Origin: Brasilonema sp. UFV-L1
GTDB lineage: Bacteria > Cyanobacteriota > Cyanobacteriia > Cyanobacteriales > Nostocaceae
DNA length: 64,000 nucleotides
Direction: 5' to 3'
Assembly: GCF_012912105.1 (NCBI RefSeq)
Contig: NZ_QMEA01000062.1
Location: 17,549 to 81,548 of the forward strand
Shown here: positions 38,663-48,422 of the stretch, piece by piece
How the letters are laid out: each line of letters starts with the position of its first letter
Position numbering within the stretch: position 1 is the first letter of the stretch
Notes under the pieces: generated by a model
The model's database searches: none
Told to the model about the DNA's origin: nothing
What the model saw: the letters and a program-made list of their open reading frames with translations, nothing else
Position numbers and translations under genes: made by a program

Positions 38663-39826
38663 TTATGTAAATACAACTCCTAATTCCTGATAGAATTGTT
38701 CAAGTCTTTGGAAAACGATTCGCTCATCGTACTCAGCTTCAATACGTTGACGACCTGCTTTCGCGTAGGCTTGTCGCAATTTAGAATGAGACAGTAGTGT
38801 TCTTAAAGCGTCAGCTAACTTTTCAGTATCTTGAGGTCGCACAATTGCGCCGGTTTTTCCATGCACGACTGCTTCCCGACAGCCTCGAATATCTGTGGCG
38901 ACAACTGGTAAACTCATCGACATGGCTTCCAGGATAGAGCGCGGTAATCCTTCATGAGTGAAAGTAGGTAGCGTGAAGATGTCTAAAAGACCTAAAAGCT
39001 CTGGTATATCTTGGCGCTGTCCTGTCAGGGTAACGTGTTTTTCAATCCCCAAAGTGTGAATTCTTTCCAAAAGTTCCGTTTGAAACGGTTCAGGATCAGT
39101 GCTAAGTTGACCACCAATCACTAGAATGTGCAAATTAGGAAAGTCAGGAAGTAGCTTGGCTGCAGCTTCAATCAGGTATCCACTTCCTTTTTTACGGGTT
39201 AAACGTCCAATAGTACCAATGATTAAATTAGCAGTTTCAGGAATACCTAAAGATTTGCGTAGTTCAATTTGATGAGCTGGAATCAGGCGATCGCGATTGA
39301 AGCGATCAATATCTATACCGTTACCCAAGTATCGCACTTTTTCTGGTGGACAAAGATTCAATTTTTGAGCAGTAGCAACATCTTCATGATTCTGGCTCAA
39401 GATAAGATTGGTGATGAAAGCAGTGAGTTTCTCAACAGTAAAGTAGAAACGATATTGAGTCGGAGATGATAAATCGTGGAACGGAAAACCGTGAGAAGTG
39501 TAAACAATACGTTTGACACCAGCAAGTTTGGCTGCAATGCGTCCTAAAACAGCAGCAATTGGAGTATGGACATGAACAAGATCATATTGATTGTGTTGGA
39601 TAATTTTTGTTAGTTCATAGACACTTTGACAATTAGATAATAAAGAAATACTCCTGTCAATTTTAACTGGATGTACTTGAAATCCATTTTGTTCTAGTTC
39701 TTGAAATTCTGGTCCAGGAGAACAAGCTATTCCTACTGTGACTTTGCGCGATAAGAAGTACTTCAGTTGAGGCTGTAAAAGGATTTTGGCAGTAGGTGCA
39801 ATTGCACAAATATGCAAAATTTTCAT
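38663..39826 (-). CDS. Glycosyltransferase family 4
   Basis: Cytosolic GT-B enzyme of 387 residues. N-terminal Rossmann with VHVHTPIAAVLGRIAAKLAG and YTSHGFPFHDL. The donor site includes GTIGRLTRKKG and the EX7E motif in PTFTHEGLPRSILEAMSMSLPVVATD. Similar to enzymes extending the second or third sugar of surface repeat units. Donor and acceptor unknown. It lies just upstream of the pectate-lyase-fold gene in the same orientation. Confidence 0.92.
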   Translation of the reverse strand: MKILHICAIAPTAKILLQPQLKYFLSRKVTVGIACSPGPEFQELEQNGFQVHPVKIDRSISLLSNCQSVYELTKIIQHNQYDLVHVHTPIAAVLGRIAAKLAGVKRIVYTSHGFPFHDLSSPTQYRFYFTVEKLTAFITNLILSQNHEDVATAQKLNLCPPEKVRYLGNGIDIDRFNRDRLIPAHQIELRKSLGIPETANLIIGTIGRLTRKKGSGYLIEAAAKLLPDFPNLHILVIGGQLSTDPEPFQTELLERIHTLGIEKHVTLTGQRQDIPELLGLLDIFTLPTFTHEGLPRSILEAMSMSLPVVATDIRGCREAVVHGKTGAIVRPQDTEKLADALRTLLSHSKLRQAYAKAGRQRIEAEYDERIVFQRLEQFYQELGVVFT

Positions 39827-40147
39827 TTTATTTTACCTATTTGCTAAATGAAATTATGAAGATTTTTTGTGAATTTGTTTCTTGGCAATTCTTGACTGAA
39901 ACTAGTGCAATAAGGCAGAGGGTAGAAGGAATTTTGCTTGTACAGTAAGCTTTTTAACTTTTTTCACTGGATAATTATTTCCACCACGCTGTACTAGTAC
40001 TTCACTAAGGGAATTTTGAGAGGTAGATAAAAAACCGCAAAGGCGCAAAGAGCACGTTAGCGCAGCGTGCGCCCTTGGCGCATAGAAAGAGGAAAAGAAG
40101 ATGAATTTGAGAGTTGATCAATCAAGCATTGTTGGTGTGGTAAAGTA
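39827..40147. other. Spacer with a 39-bp dispersed repeat
   Basis: About 320 bp between asnB and the GT4 gene. Holds copy 2 of the 39-bp repeat at 40050 and otherwise featureless AT-rich sequence. Confidence 0.5.
40050..40088. repeat. 39-bp dispersed repeat, copy 2
   Basis: One mismatch from 23668-23706 (G for A at the fifth-seventh base region, CACGTTAG against CACATTAG). Same orientation as copy 1. Confidence 0.88.
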
Positions 40148-42097
40148 CTAGTTATGTTTGTCTAACCACGCTTGGAACATAAGTACGTCCCAAAGATGGT
40201 ATTGCCAGTTGCGATCGCAACTCAGATGTTCTTTCCATTTCTGTTGAATAGGTTTAGGATTGAACAATCCCTGTTGACGTAAGCGACTTTCATCGAGTAA
40301 TTCCTCTGCCCACTCACGTAAGGGACCACGCAACCAGCTATCAATCGGGATGCCAAAGCCCATTTTGGGACGCTCAATCAACTCTTTTGGTACATATTTA
40401 TATAAGATTTGACGCAATAGCCATTTACCTTGACCATGACGAATTTTCATCGATAAAGGTAAGCGCCAAGCAAATTCCAAGATGCGATGATCTAACAGTG
40501 GTATGCGGCTTTCTAAACTCACACCCATACTGGCGCGGTCAACTTTGACCAGGATATCGTCCGGTAAATAAGTCACCGTATCCAGGTACATCATGCGTTG
40601 AGTATAATCTGGTAACTGTGCCCAAGATTGGCGAGCACTGACAACTGTTGCAGGCTCACAACTACCGATGACTATAGCTTCAGGTTCTTTCCAATGGGAA
40701 ACAAGACCAGCGTACATTGCTTCCGGATCGGAAACTGCCAAAACTCCAGCTAGTTTGTGTAAATGGTCCCCAGCAGTGGAGTATTTGAGTTTACCTGGTA
40801 ATACGCTACCAAAGTTTGTAAAAACACGGTCCCAAGTTTGGGGCGACAAGCTAGTTAAGGCATTTGCAGCAATCTGGCGCAGGCTTTTGGGCATCCAGCC
40901 TATTTTTTGCCAGATACTACGACCCCAAAAATAGCGGTTGTATCCTGCAAATAGCTCATCGCCACCATCGCCTGAAAGACTGACTGTGACATCTTTTCTA
41001 GCTAATTGAGAAACCAAAAATGTTGGAATTTGGGAAGGGTCGGAAAAAGGTTCATCGTACAGAACTGGTAGTTTAGGAATAACAGCAAGCGTGTCTTCTG
41101 GGGTGAGATAAAGTTCTGTGTGGTTTGTACCTAGATACTCTGCAACTGCTTTGGCATGCTCTGCTTCATTGTATGCCTTTTCATAAAAACCAATAGTAAA
41201 GGTTTTCACGCTTTGACTACTTTGAGCCTGCATTAAAGCTACTACAGTTGAGGAGTCAATTCCTCCTGAAAGGAAAGCACCTAAAGGGACATCAGCAACC
41301 ATGCGTAGTCCTACAGCTTCCAGTAATAGCGTCTCCATTTCTGCGATTGCTTCTAGTTCCGACCCCAGGAAGGGTTTAGCAATGCCTAATTCTGCAGCTT
41401 TCTTAACAGACCAATAGGGGATTGGTTTGGGATGAGCATCTGCACCGTTCAAAGTGAGGACACATCCAGCTGGTAATTTATAGATGTCTTGGTAGATGGA
41501 ATAGGGTGTAGGAACGCAGCTATAGCGCAGAAATAATGCTAAAGCATCACGATTGATTTCAGGATGAAAACCGGGATAAGCTCTGAGGGCTTTTAATTCG
41601 GAGCCAAACACAAAAGTGTTATTACACCAGCCATAATAGAGAGGTTTTTCACCCAGGCGATCGCGTCCCAAATGCAAAACCCGCTCTTGACTATTCCATA
41701 GAGCGAAGGCAAACATACCATTGAAGCGCTCTATAGCCCCATGTATTCCCCACTGACTAAAGCTAGCCAGCATGACTTCGGTATCAGAATGACCCCGGAA
41801 GCGGTGACCGAATCGTTCTAGCTCGCGTCTTAACTCTAAAAAGTTATAAATCTCTCCATTAAACACAATCACATAGCGGCCATCTACAGACACCATCGGT
41901 TGGTGTCCTTCTGAGGATATGTCAATAATCGCAAGTCGTCGATGTCCCAGGGCAATACCGTTTTCAGTGTCTATCCAGATGTCGCCGTTATCTGGTCCAC
42001 GATGATAAAGAGCGTGGCTCATATCTTGCACCACAGACTTCATCTCTATAGTGGACATTTGTCTGACAGTATTAAAAAAACCAGTTATTCCACACAT
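40148..42097 (-). CDS. asnB: Glutamine-dependent asparagine synthetase-like amidotransferase (AsnB)
   Basis: Product of 649 residues. N-terminal class II glutaminase domain begins MCGITGF with catalytic Cys2, then YHRGPDNGD and FNGEIYNF. The C-terminal ATP-PPase has FLSGGIDSSTVVALM near residue 265 and SLSGDGGDELFAGY. In polysaccharide loci such enzymes commonly amidate uronic acids or modify amino sugars rather than making free asparagine (inference from context). ATG at 42097 with the essential Cys directly after it fixes the start. Confidence 0.93.
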   Translation of the reverse strand: MCGITGFFNTVRQMSTIEMKSVVQDMSHALYHRGPDNGDIWIDTENGIALGHRRLAIIDISSEGHQPMVSVDGRYVIVFNGEIYNFLELRRELERFGHRFRGHSDTEVMLASFSQWGIHGAIERFNGMFAFALWNSQERVLHLGRDRLGEKPLYYGWCNNTFVFGSELKALRAYPGFHPEINRDALALFLRYSCVPTPYSIYQDIYKLPAGCVLTLNGADAHPKPIPYWSVKKAAELGIAKPFLGSELEAIAEMETLLLEAVGLRMVADVPLGAFLSGGIDSSTVVALMQAQSSQSVKTFTIGFYEKAYNEAEHAKAVAEYLGTNHTELYLTPEDTLAVIPKLPVLYDEPFSDPSQIPTFLVSQLARKDVTVSLSGDGGDELFAGYNRYFWGRSIWQKIGWMPKSLRQIAANALTSLSPQTWDRVFTNFGSVLPGKLKYSTAGDHLHKLAGVLAVSDPEAMYAGLVSHWKEPEAIVIGSCEPATVVSARQSWAQLPDYTQRMMYLDTVTYLPDDILVKVDRASMGVSLESRIPLLDHRILEFAWRLPLSMKIRHGQGKWLLRQILYKYVPKELIERPKMGFGIPIDSWLRGPLREWAEELLDESRLRQQGLFNPKPIQQKWKEHLSCDRNWQYHLWDVLMFQAWLDKHN

Positions 42098-42248
42098 ATA
42101 TGACTGTACTCATCTTTCATACAAATTTTCTTCCTTTTTTTAGTTCAATCAGCAAGAGCGTGATTAGTACGTTGGGCGCGGAAATAAAGTTATTATTTAC
42201 TTACAGTCTGAAAAGCTTGTGATGTCAGCTTTTTAAATTTTGTAACCT

Positions 42249-42365
42249 CTATGGCGTTCCGCCACGTGCTCGTCCCGGATACGCATAAGGGACACTATCG
42301 GGGACGCGACGCTTTCGCGTTTGCGCAGCGCCCCCTTTGGGGCTAGCGTGTCCGCAGGACATATT
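42249..42365 (-). repeat. Palindromic repeat forming the 3' end of the ligase gene
   Basis: On the coding strand the core is GCTAGCCCCAAAGGGGGC, then GCTGCGCAAACGCG, encoding ASPKGGAAQTR. Same orientation and frame as in the GT39 gene (ASPLGGAAQMR). Confidence 0.85.
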
Positions 42366-43592
42366 TTGAATTTTAAATTCTGCAAGAGCGGTACTCGTTT
42401 TTGATGATTGTTTGCTCAAATTCGCTATTGCTAACAAATAAAACCAAAAAATTGGGTGTCTCAACACATAGTGAAAGCAACTAAATCCTGCTAATGAAAT
42501 AACCGCAGCAAACAGAACAACAAATCCTTTATGCCATGCAGTCCAAGCTACCCATCCTAATAGGGCAATATAGGCAATTAGCCCAATTATTCCAGAACTT
42601 GCTCCCCAATCTATAAAAGTATTATGAGCCTCAAAATCTAAGAATGGACCATTTTCACCTGAATGAGAACCAGGTCCCAGACCAAATAAGGGTGAATGAG
42701 ATAGTGCAGCTATTCCATTTGTCCATAATGTCACACGCTCGCTTCCCTGACCGCCTTTATCGTAAACATCTGCTGAAGCTAAATAAAGGGTATCATAACC
42801 GATTTTCAATACTATGACTGCTAGTAATAGTATAATTAATCCAATAATTAATTTATAAACTAGTCTAAGATAAGTTGTTAAATTTTTAATGACAAAAATA
42901 TTTGTCGTGACTTGAACAGTGACGAAAAGTGTGATGATTGTAAATCCGATTGCCCACGCTAGCATTAAGGCATCTGAACCCGTGGACAGACCAATAATAA
43001 CACACATAATACTCAGAGTAGCATAAAATATCTTTTTGAAAAAACTGCTACTTTTATTAAATAAATACAATGCTAGAAAAGGAATCATACATAATAATAG
43101 AGCTAACTGGTTTGGATTTTTAGCCCAACCTGCAAATCTAATACCACCATACCAGGACTCTAAAAATGGGGTCAGAGAAGGAAAACAAAATATTATAAAT
43201 AAACAAACCATAGAGAATGAAAGACTGTAAAGAATGATTTTCTGTATATTTTTTGAAAAATTTTCTGAAATTGTACAGCTACTGGAAAACAGAAATGCCA
43301 ATATAAAAGCAGAATAATCATATTGAAAATCAGAAGCTTTGACTCCCATCAATTCAGCTATCAAAAGACCAAATGTCATTGAAGTAAAAGCAATTAACCA
43401 AAAACATAGAGTGACTTGTAAAATATGTGTTCTCGAGAAAGAGCCAAGAACTAATAGTCTGATAATGACAAATATTATCCAGAGAAAAAGTATCATTTCT
43501 CCAGGTCCTAGGGGAAGGCTCGAAAGCCTTAACTGGGTGGCAGTTGTCAGGACTATTCCCATTGCAAGCCAGATACTCTCAAAACTTTTCAT
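42249..43592 (-). CDS. O-antigen ligase/polymerase (Wzy-type) membrane protein with repeat-derived tail
   Basis: Product of 447 residues with about ten to twelve TM helices and a large loop containing GLGPGSHSGENGPFLDFEAHNTFIDWGASSG, split around residue 310, the Wzy_C/ligase signature. It would polymerise repeat units at the periplasmic face. The natural C-terminus seems to end near LAEFKIQN; the last about 35 residues (CGHASPKGGAAQTRKRR onward) are encoded by a palindromic repeat that supplies the stop region. Extra tail may be tolerated because it follows the last TM helix. Confidence 0.88.
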   Translation of the reverse strand: MKSFESIWLAMGIVLTTATQLRLSSLPLGPGEMILFLWIIFVIIRLLVLGSFSRTHILQVTLCFWLIAFTSMTFGLLIAELMGVKASDFQYDYSAFILAFLFSSSCTISENFSKNIQKIILYSLSFSMVCLFIIFCFPSLTPFLESWYGGIRFAGWAKNPNQLALLLCMIPFLALYLFNKSSSFFKKIFYATLSIMCVIIGLSTGSDALMLAWAIGFTIITLFVTVQVTTNIFVIKNLTTYLRLVYKLIIGLIILLLAVIVLKIGYDTLYLASADVYDKGGQGSERVTLWTNGIAALSHSPLFGLGPGSHSGENGPFLDFEAHNTFIDWGASSGIIGLIAYIALLGWVAWTAWHKGFVVLFAAVISLAGFSCFHYVLRHPIFWFYLLAIANLSKQSSKTSTALAEFKIQNMSCGHASPKGGAAQTRKRRVPDSVPYAYPGRARGGTP

Positions 43593-43719
43593 GGCGATAG
43601 CATTCCTACATTGCTTAACGACGAGTTAGTTGATAATCTGTGACACATTTCCTTTGTATAATTCTTGTTGAATATTGTTAGTTATTCATTCCTTGATTGA
43701 TTAGTCATCTGGTAAGAAT

Positions 43720-44517
43720 TTATCGTAATGAGCAAATCAAGACACGCCTGTAATACTTTGCTAAAGACCACAAGGAAAGAATACGCCATTCCAAAAATGT
43801 AGTAGATCCAGATTTGCAAAGTCGGCGATAAATTTCCTTTTCAGCTGCTTTTCCGTTCAAAAGATTTTTGGTTTGTCCTCCCTCTCCGAAAGGATGCTTA
43901 AAGTAATAAGAACCAGTGAAGTTGAGAACTTTTGCCTGACTACCACTCAATATAATTTCTATCCACAAAAAATAATCTTGAGAGTATCGTAACGAAGGAC
44001 TGAAGCGTTGATTAATAGCCCGTTTCATCATAACAGAAGAAGTACAAAAAACATTAGAAAATAAAATTTTATTTCTGTCTATCTTCTGAGATTTTATATT
44101 TGATGGTATTCGCTCATGGTTGAATTGAGTTTTTTCTTTTTGAATAACAACACGATGTCCTGATAAAACAATCTCAGGATTTTTGAGCATCCAAGAATAC
44201 TGAATGGCAATCTTTTCTGGGTGCCAAGCATCATCAGAATCAAGAAAGGCAATGTAGTCATGGGATGCCATATCCCAAGCAGTATTACGAGCAACAGCAG
44301 GACCAGAATTTTCTTTGAGTGCAACAACCTTGAGCCAATCTTTGCCATAATCACGCTGTAGCTGTAGCAAGACTTCTAAAGTGTCATCTCCACTGCCATC
44401 ATCAACAAGTATGACTTCAGTTGGTCGAAGAGTTTGCTTGGCAACAGAGTCAACTGCTCTAGCAATTGTTTTAGAGCAACGGTAGCATGGAATAATCGTA
44501 CTAACAGAAGCAATCAT
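43720..44517 (-). CDS. Glycosyltransferase family 2
   Basis: GT-A enzyme of 265 residues. VSTIIPCYRCSKTIARAV start, ILVDDGSGDDT, and DYIAFLDSDDAWHPEK carrying the metal-binding DxD. Catalytic-base region QDYFLWIEI follows near residue 180. Donor sugar unknown. It sits between the Wzy-type and GT4 genes. The C-terminus is short, without TM helices. Confidence 0.92.
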   Translation of the reverse strand: MIASVSTIIPCYRCSKTIARAVDSVAKQTLRPTEVILVDDGSGDDTLEVLLQLQRDYGKDWLKVVALKENSGPAVARNTAWDMASHDYIAFLDSDDAWHPEKIAIQYSWMLKNPEIVLSGHRVVIQKEKTQFNHERIPSNIKSQKIDRNKILFSNVFCTSSVMMKRAINQRFSPSLRYSQDYFLWIEIILSGSQAKVLNFTGSYYFKHPFGEGGQTKNLLNGKAAEKEIYRRLCKSGSTTFLEWRILSLWSLAKYYRRVLICSLR

Positions 44518-44555
44518 ATTTTGAACCTTTTACTAAAAATAAGAAACTTGAAAAG

Positions 44556-45794
44556 TTATACATCTTGAGTTCTTTGTTCGCTTTCAGAGCTAAAGCTTTT
44601 CGACCAATTATTAAGGTAAATTTTCTCCAAAGATAGAACGCTATTTTGAATATTAAATGGGCTTTGAGCAATAGCCATTAAAGCTTCTGCAGGAGTTATT
44701 CCTAGTTCCGCTTTCTTGATTGTCAAAAGTGCCTGGGCCCAAGCGTAGGCTGGTTGTGACAGAGACAGTCGCTGCACCAGAGGTTTTACGACATCTGCCT
44801 CGTTTGGAACAGTATCTGAAACAACGCAAGGTAATCCAGCAGCCTGTGCTTCTAGCCGCACATTTCCTAGTCCTTCGTAGAGGGATGGAAAGAGGAATAC
44901 ATCCATCGCACCTTTCATCAGTCGGGGTATATCAGACCGGACGCCTGCAAAGATGATCCTATCCGCCAAGCCCATTTGAGCGGCTTTATGCTCAATTTCT
45001 GGGCGTAATGGACCATCACCCACCAGCAAGAGGCGCATTTTCGGTTCTCTCTGGGCAACCTCTGCAGCAATGTCTAGGATAAATGTATGGTTTTTGACTT
45101 TGACAAATCTACCAACGTGACCAATCACAAAGGCATCAGCAGGGATGCCAAATTCAGCACGTACCGCAGGTGAATCAATAAAATTCTGGAACGGAGTCTT
45201 GTCAATGCCATAGTAAATAACTTGCGAACGTGGATCTGTTTGGCTGACCGAACCGAACAAGTTTGCTACCGCCTTGCGGCTCATTCCCAGACCAACTGTC
45301 GCATGACGGTTAATTAACCATTTCATTAAAGTGTGATAAACACGCCGATATAATCCCGCTTTGGCTTCAATTGAAGAAATATCTGTATGGATATGGGCAA
45401 TGCGAATAGGTACACCAGCTTGCTGTGCTAACCGCAGGACATAACCACTGAAGAGATAGACATGACTGTGAACAATGTCATAAGGACCATACTCACGTAA
45501 GATTCGCTTGAAGTTAGAGGCATAAGCCCACGGTTGAGATGGATGAAGGCAGGGGATAATTTGACTGTTGAGGGCGCGAATCTCTTCATCGTAAGCGCAT
45601 GGCTGCGTTGTGTGGACTAAAAAGTCTATTTGGAAGCGATCGCGGTCTGTTCGGCGCAAGATATCCATTAACCATGTTTCAATACCACCTCGATTCATCC
45701 CTGCAACAACATGGAGGATACGTATTGAACGCTCAGCAGCGAATGTGGAGTTCTCGTTTGCTTTCAGTGTATTTCTGGTGCTTGTGTCATGCAT
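44556..45794 (-). CDS. Glycosyltransferase family 4 (EpsF-like)
   Basis: GT-B enzyme of 412 residues. ILHVVAGMNRGGIETWLMDILRR start, HSHVYLFSGYVLRLAQQAGV, and donor-site GHVGRFVKVKNH. The EX7E region is FPSLYEGLGNVRLEAQAAGLPCVVSD. Similar to EpsF/CapM-type transferases of exopolysaccharide loci. Specificity unknown. About 170 bp separates it from the flippase gene upstream. Confidence 0.92.
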   Translation of the reverse strand: MHDTSTRNTLKANENSTFAAERSIRILHVVAGMNRGGIETWLMDILRRTDRDRFQIDFLVHTTQPCAYDEEIRALNSQIIPCLHPSQPWAYASNFKRILREYGPYDIVHSHVYLFSGYVLRLAQQAGVPIRIAHIHTDISSIEAKAGLYRRVYHTLMKWLINRHATVGLGMSRKAVANLFGSVSQTDPRSQVIYYGIDKTPFQNFIDSPAVRAEFGIPADAFVIGHVGRFVKVKNHTFILDIAAEVAQREPKMRLLLVGDGPLRPEIEHKAAQMGLADRIIFAGVRSDIPRLMKGAMDVFLFPSLYEGLGNVRLEAQAAGLPCVVSDTVPNEADVVKPLVQRLSLSQPAYAWAQALLTIKKAELGITPAEALMAIAQSPFNIQNSVLSLEKIYLNNWSKSFSSESEQRTQDV

Positions 45795-45964
45795 AAATCA
45801 TTATTTGTTACGAGATTTTTATCGAACCTTTATTTCTTATTATTTGACTCTGTTCTCCTCCGCTTCGGACTTACAGTCTGAAGCTGGAACTGATTTTTGA
45901 GTCGATTGAAACACTATTTCATATAAGCATGAGTGGTTTACAAAGTAATGGTGCAAGATATCAG

Positions 45965-47293
45965 TTAAGGTTGAGACAATGGCTCTGATTTTCTTCCCGT
46001 ATTCTTCTTTATCCTGTAAAGTGCATGAATATTCACTCCTAAACTCAGAACTGCTTGCATACTTGCTGCAATGAGTTGCGCGAACGCTGCTCCTCGCAGT
46101 CCATAAATTGGGAGCAACCACAGACAAGTTATAGCTAATGTACTGGTAACAACAATAAACAAAGGAATTTGGATGCGGAAGTACCTAGCTGATGACATTC
46201 CATAACCTAGGAAAGAAGATATATAGCTCATTGCTGCTGCTACCATTAGCCAAACCAACAAATCTTTATGTTGGGCATACTCAGGTTGGTACAGAAGAGT
46301 TAAAATCTGCTGACCTGCGACGAAAACCACGAGGATGATTGTTCCACCCAAGAGAGCACCAATTCCTATCAGTTTGAGAAGGAGTGTACGAAAAGCGATT
46401 CCATTTCCACTCGCATAGTATTTGGCTAGCCTTGGCGTGGCTGACTGTCCTAGCGCATTGATCACCATGCTTCCTACCATCATAAGGTAAGCGATCGCAG
46501 CGAATATACCAAGTTCCCGCTCGCCCAAATATTCTTCAATAAAGTAACGAGGGATGTTTGTATTGAGCGAAATAAGCATCATCACGATACCCAGTGGTAA
46601 AGCAAGCCAGACCAATTTTGCCAGCGTTTTTAAATCCCACCGAGGTTGCACGACATCTGTTGTCTGTTGCGTTGTTGGTTCTTCATTGTTTGGCGTTTCT
46701 TGAGACTGGTTTAGCATTGTTGTTCCAGTACGAATGTCGTAACCGAACAAAACCAAAGCCCAAGCGACAGCTAATCCAAGCACACCCCATGCAACACTAC
46801 CTGATATATAAACGCTAATCCCAAGTACTAGCAAGGATAAAGGACCTTTAATCATCATCGACATGGCAATACGATCCATGCGTTCGTGCTTCTGGAGTAG
46901 CCCATAAAACACGTCACTAATTGACTCGAATGCCTTAGCCAAACTGACTAGCAGAATAATGAGTGATGTTTCCCAACGATATCCTGCTGTCAAGGTAATG
47001 ACGACAATCACCAAAAGCGCTAACAGTGTTGAAATAATTCTCAGACTTAGGTAGTCACCGAAAAGATATTGATGTTTAACGTCTGTCGCCTGAATGTATC
47101 GCAGTTGGAGATTTGTCAACATGAATACGGGTGCAGTCACTGCAAGCCCTAATGTGAACTGCCCTACTATTTCTGGACTACCGAGTTTTGCAAGTACGAC
47201 TAGCATCCCCCATTGACAACCAGCATAAACAAGATTGCCGACAAAAGTCCAAGAAAAGTTATGGTGCAGTGTGAGTGGCTTATTTTGTCCCAT
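45965..47293 (-). CDS. Wzx-type polysaccharide flippase
   Basis: Polytopic membrane protein of about 442 residues, 12 TM helices, of the MOP/PST family. It would flip lipid-linked repeat units. HHNFSWTFVGNLVYAGCQWGM start is typical. I use ATG 47293 (MGQNKPL), overlapping the upstream gene by 14 bp; TTG 47329 would overlap by 50. A hydrophilic Gln/Thr/Glu-rich loop near residues 195-220 separates the two halves. Confidence 0.9.
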   Translation of the reverse strand: MGQNKPLTLHHNFSWTFVGNLVYAGCQWGMLVVLAKLGSPEIVGQFTLGLAVTAPVFMLTNLQLRYIQATDVKHQYLFGDYLSLRIISTLLALLVIVVITLTAGYRWETSLIILLVSLAKAFESISDVFYGLLQKHERMDRIAMSMMIKGPLSLLVLGISVYISGSVAWGVLGLAVAWALVLFGYDIRTGTTMLNQSQETPNNEEPTTQQTTDVVQPRWDLKTLAKLVWLALPLGIVMMLISLNTNIPRYFIEEYLGERELGIFAAIAYLMMVGSMVINALGQSATPRLAKYYASGNGIAFRTLLLKLIGIGALLGGTIILVVFVAGQQILTLLYQPEYAQHKDLLVWLMVAAAMSYISSFLGYGMSSARYFRIQIPLFIVVTSTLAITCLWLLPIYGLRGAAFAQLIAASMQAVLSLGVNIHALYRIKKNTGRKSEPLSQP

Positions 47294-48344
47294 CTGTTCT
47301 AAAGTTATGTCCGTGTAACGGTCTGACAAGCTTTTTCAAGAAAGTTATTATCTTAATCCGATTTCGTAGTTCAATACCGAAATCAACAACTATTCGATAT
47401 CCATCCACACACGCTATCCATTTATCCTCACCAATTTGATGAGGATCAATATTGTGCATTCCGGTTTTATTCCAACCAGAGCCGCTTGCTTTAAGAATTG
47501 GATTTTCTCTAACTTCTTTTTCTTCGTAAGTTGTTGTTGTTAACTCAGTTATTTCAAAAGCTCGAACTTTATTACCATAGAAATGCTCATCATCTTGGGT
47601 ATATCTAAAAATTCTGTCGTTATAAACTATAACTCTACCTCCTGGTCTTGCTATATTTAAATTTTTTTCTATCACAGGACTTTTAGGATGTTCAGTCCAA
47701 GCTTCCATAAAGTGAGTTGCATAGTAGAGACGCAGAATATCGCTTTTTGGTGATGTGGTAAACATCCACCACATACCTTTGTCATGAAACACAGAAGAGT
47801 CTACATAGTCCGCATCATCTAGTAAAGTTTTTACAAATGTCCATTTGGTTGGAAAATCAACTGCTTTGTACAAGCGAACAGAATTTGCTTTATAGCTTTC
47901 GGGAATCATGTAATAGTCATTCTGATGCTTGAAAACATAGGGATAAGACAAGTGAAAAGGCTCATCAAGTACAATTTGTTGGTACTTCCACTTGAAACCA
48001 TCATTGCTAATAGCCAGTCCTATATCTCCTTGTTGATCAAGACCGTTCAGCACTTCAAAGAACATATACCAAGTGCCATTTTCGCGTACCATAAATGGGT
48101 CAGCAACAAAGTCTGCTGGCACATCCGTTACATCCTTAGCAGTCAACACTGGATTGTTAATATTTTTTGGCGAACCAAACTTAACTAGAGATTCACCAAC
48201 ATAAATTCCAATAGCCCAATCACTTCTTCTTCTTACAAATTTTCTGGCTAAATTTTTGACTACCTGAAAATATTTCCACTTTTTTAAAGACATTTTATCA
48301 TCTAATTGTAAAGTTATGTCAAAGTTTTTAAATGTGTTTGTCAT
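47280..48344 (-). CDS. GINT1-N-like (glucosamine inositolphosphorylceramide transferase N-terminal) beta-propeller protein
   Basis: Product of 354 residues. VADPFMVRENGTWYMFFEVLN, GDIGLAISNDGFKWKY and LSYPYVFKHQNDYYMIPES are blades of the five-bladed propeller seen in GINT1_N domains and GH43-like folds. Usually this domain accompanies a glycosyltransferase or formyltransferase; here it is alone. It is second in the polysaccharide cluster and overlaps the flippase gene, so a sugar-handling role is likely (inference). A catalytic role is not established. Confidence 0.8.
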   Translation of the reverse strand: MTNTFKNFDITLQLDDKMSLKKWKYFQVVKNLARKFVRRRSDWAIGIYVGESLVKFGSPKNINNPVLTAKDVTDVPADFVADPFMVRENGTWYMFFEVLNGLDQQGDIGLAISNDGFKWKYQQIVLDEPFHLSYPYVFKHQNDYYMIPESYKANSVRLYKAVDFPTKWTFVKTLLDDADYVDSSVFHDKGMWWMFTTSPKSDILRLYYATHFMEAWTEHPKSPVIEKNLNIARPGGRVIVYNDRIFRYTQDDEHFYGNKVRAFEITELTTTTYEEKEVRENPILKASGSGWNKTGMHNIDPHQIGEDKWIACVDGYRIVVDFGIELRNRIKIITFLKKLVRPLHGHNFRTDGTK

Positions 48345-48422
48345 TTGATTGTATCAGAATGTCAGAGTGTGTTCATGAATGATAAATAGAGCAACCTGGT
48401 CAATAATTCTTTGTTGTTCTGA

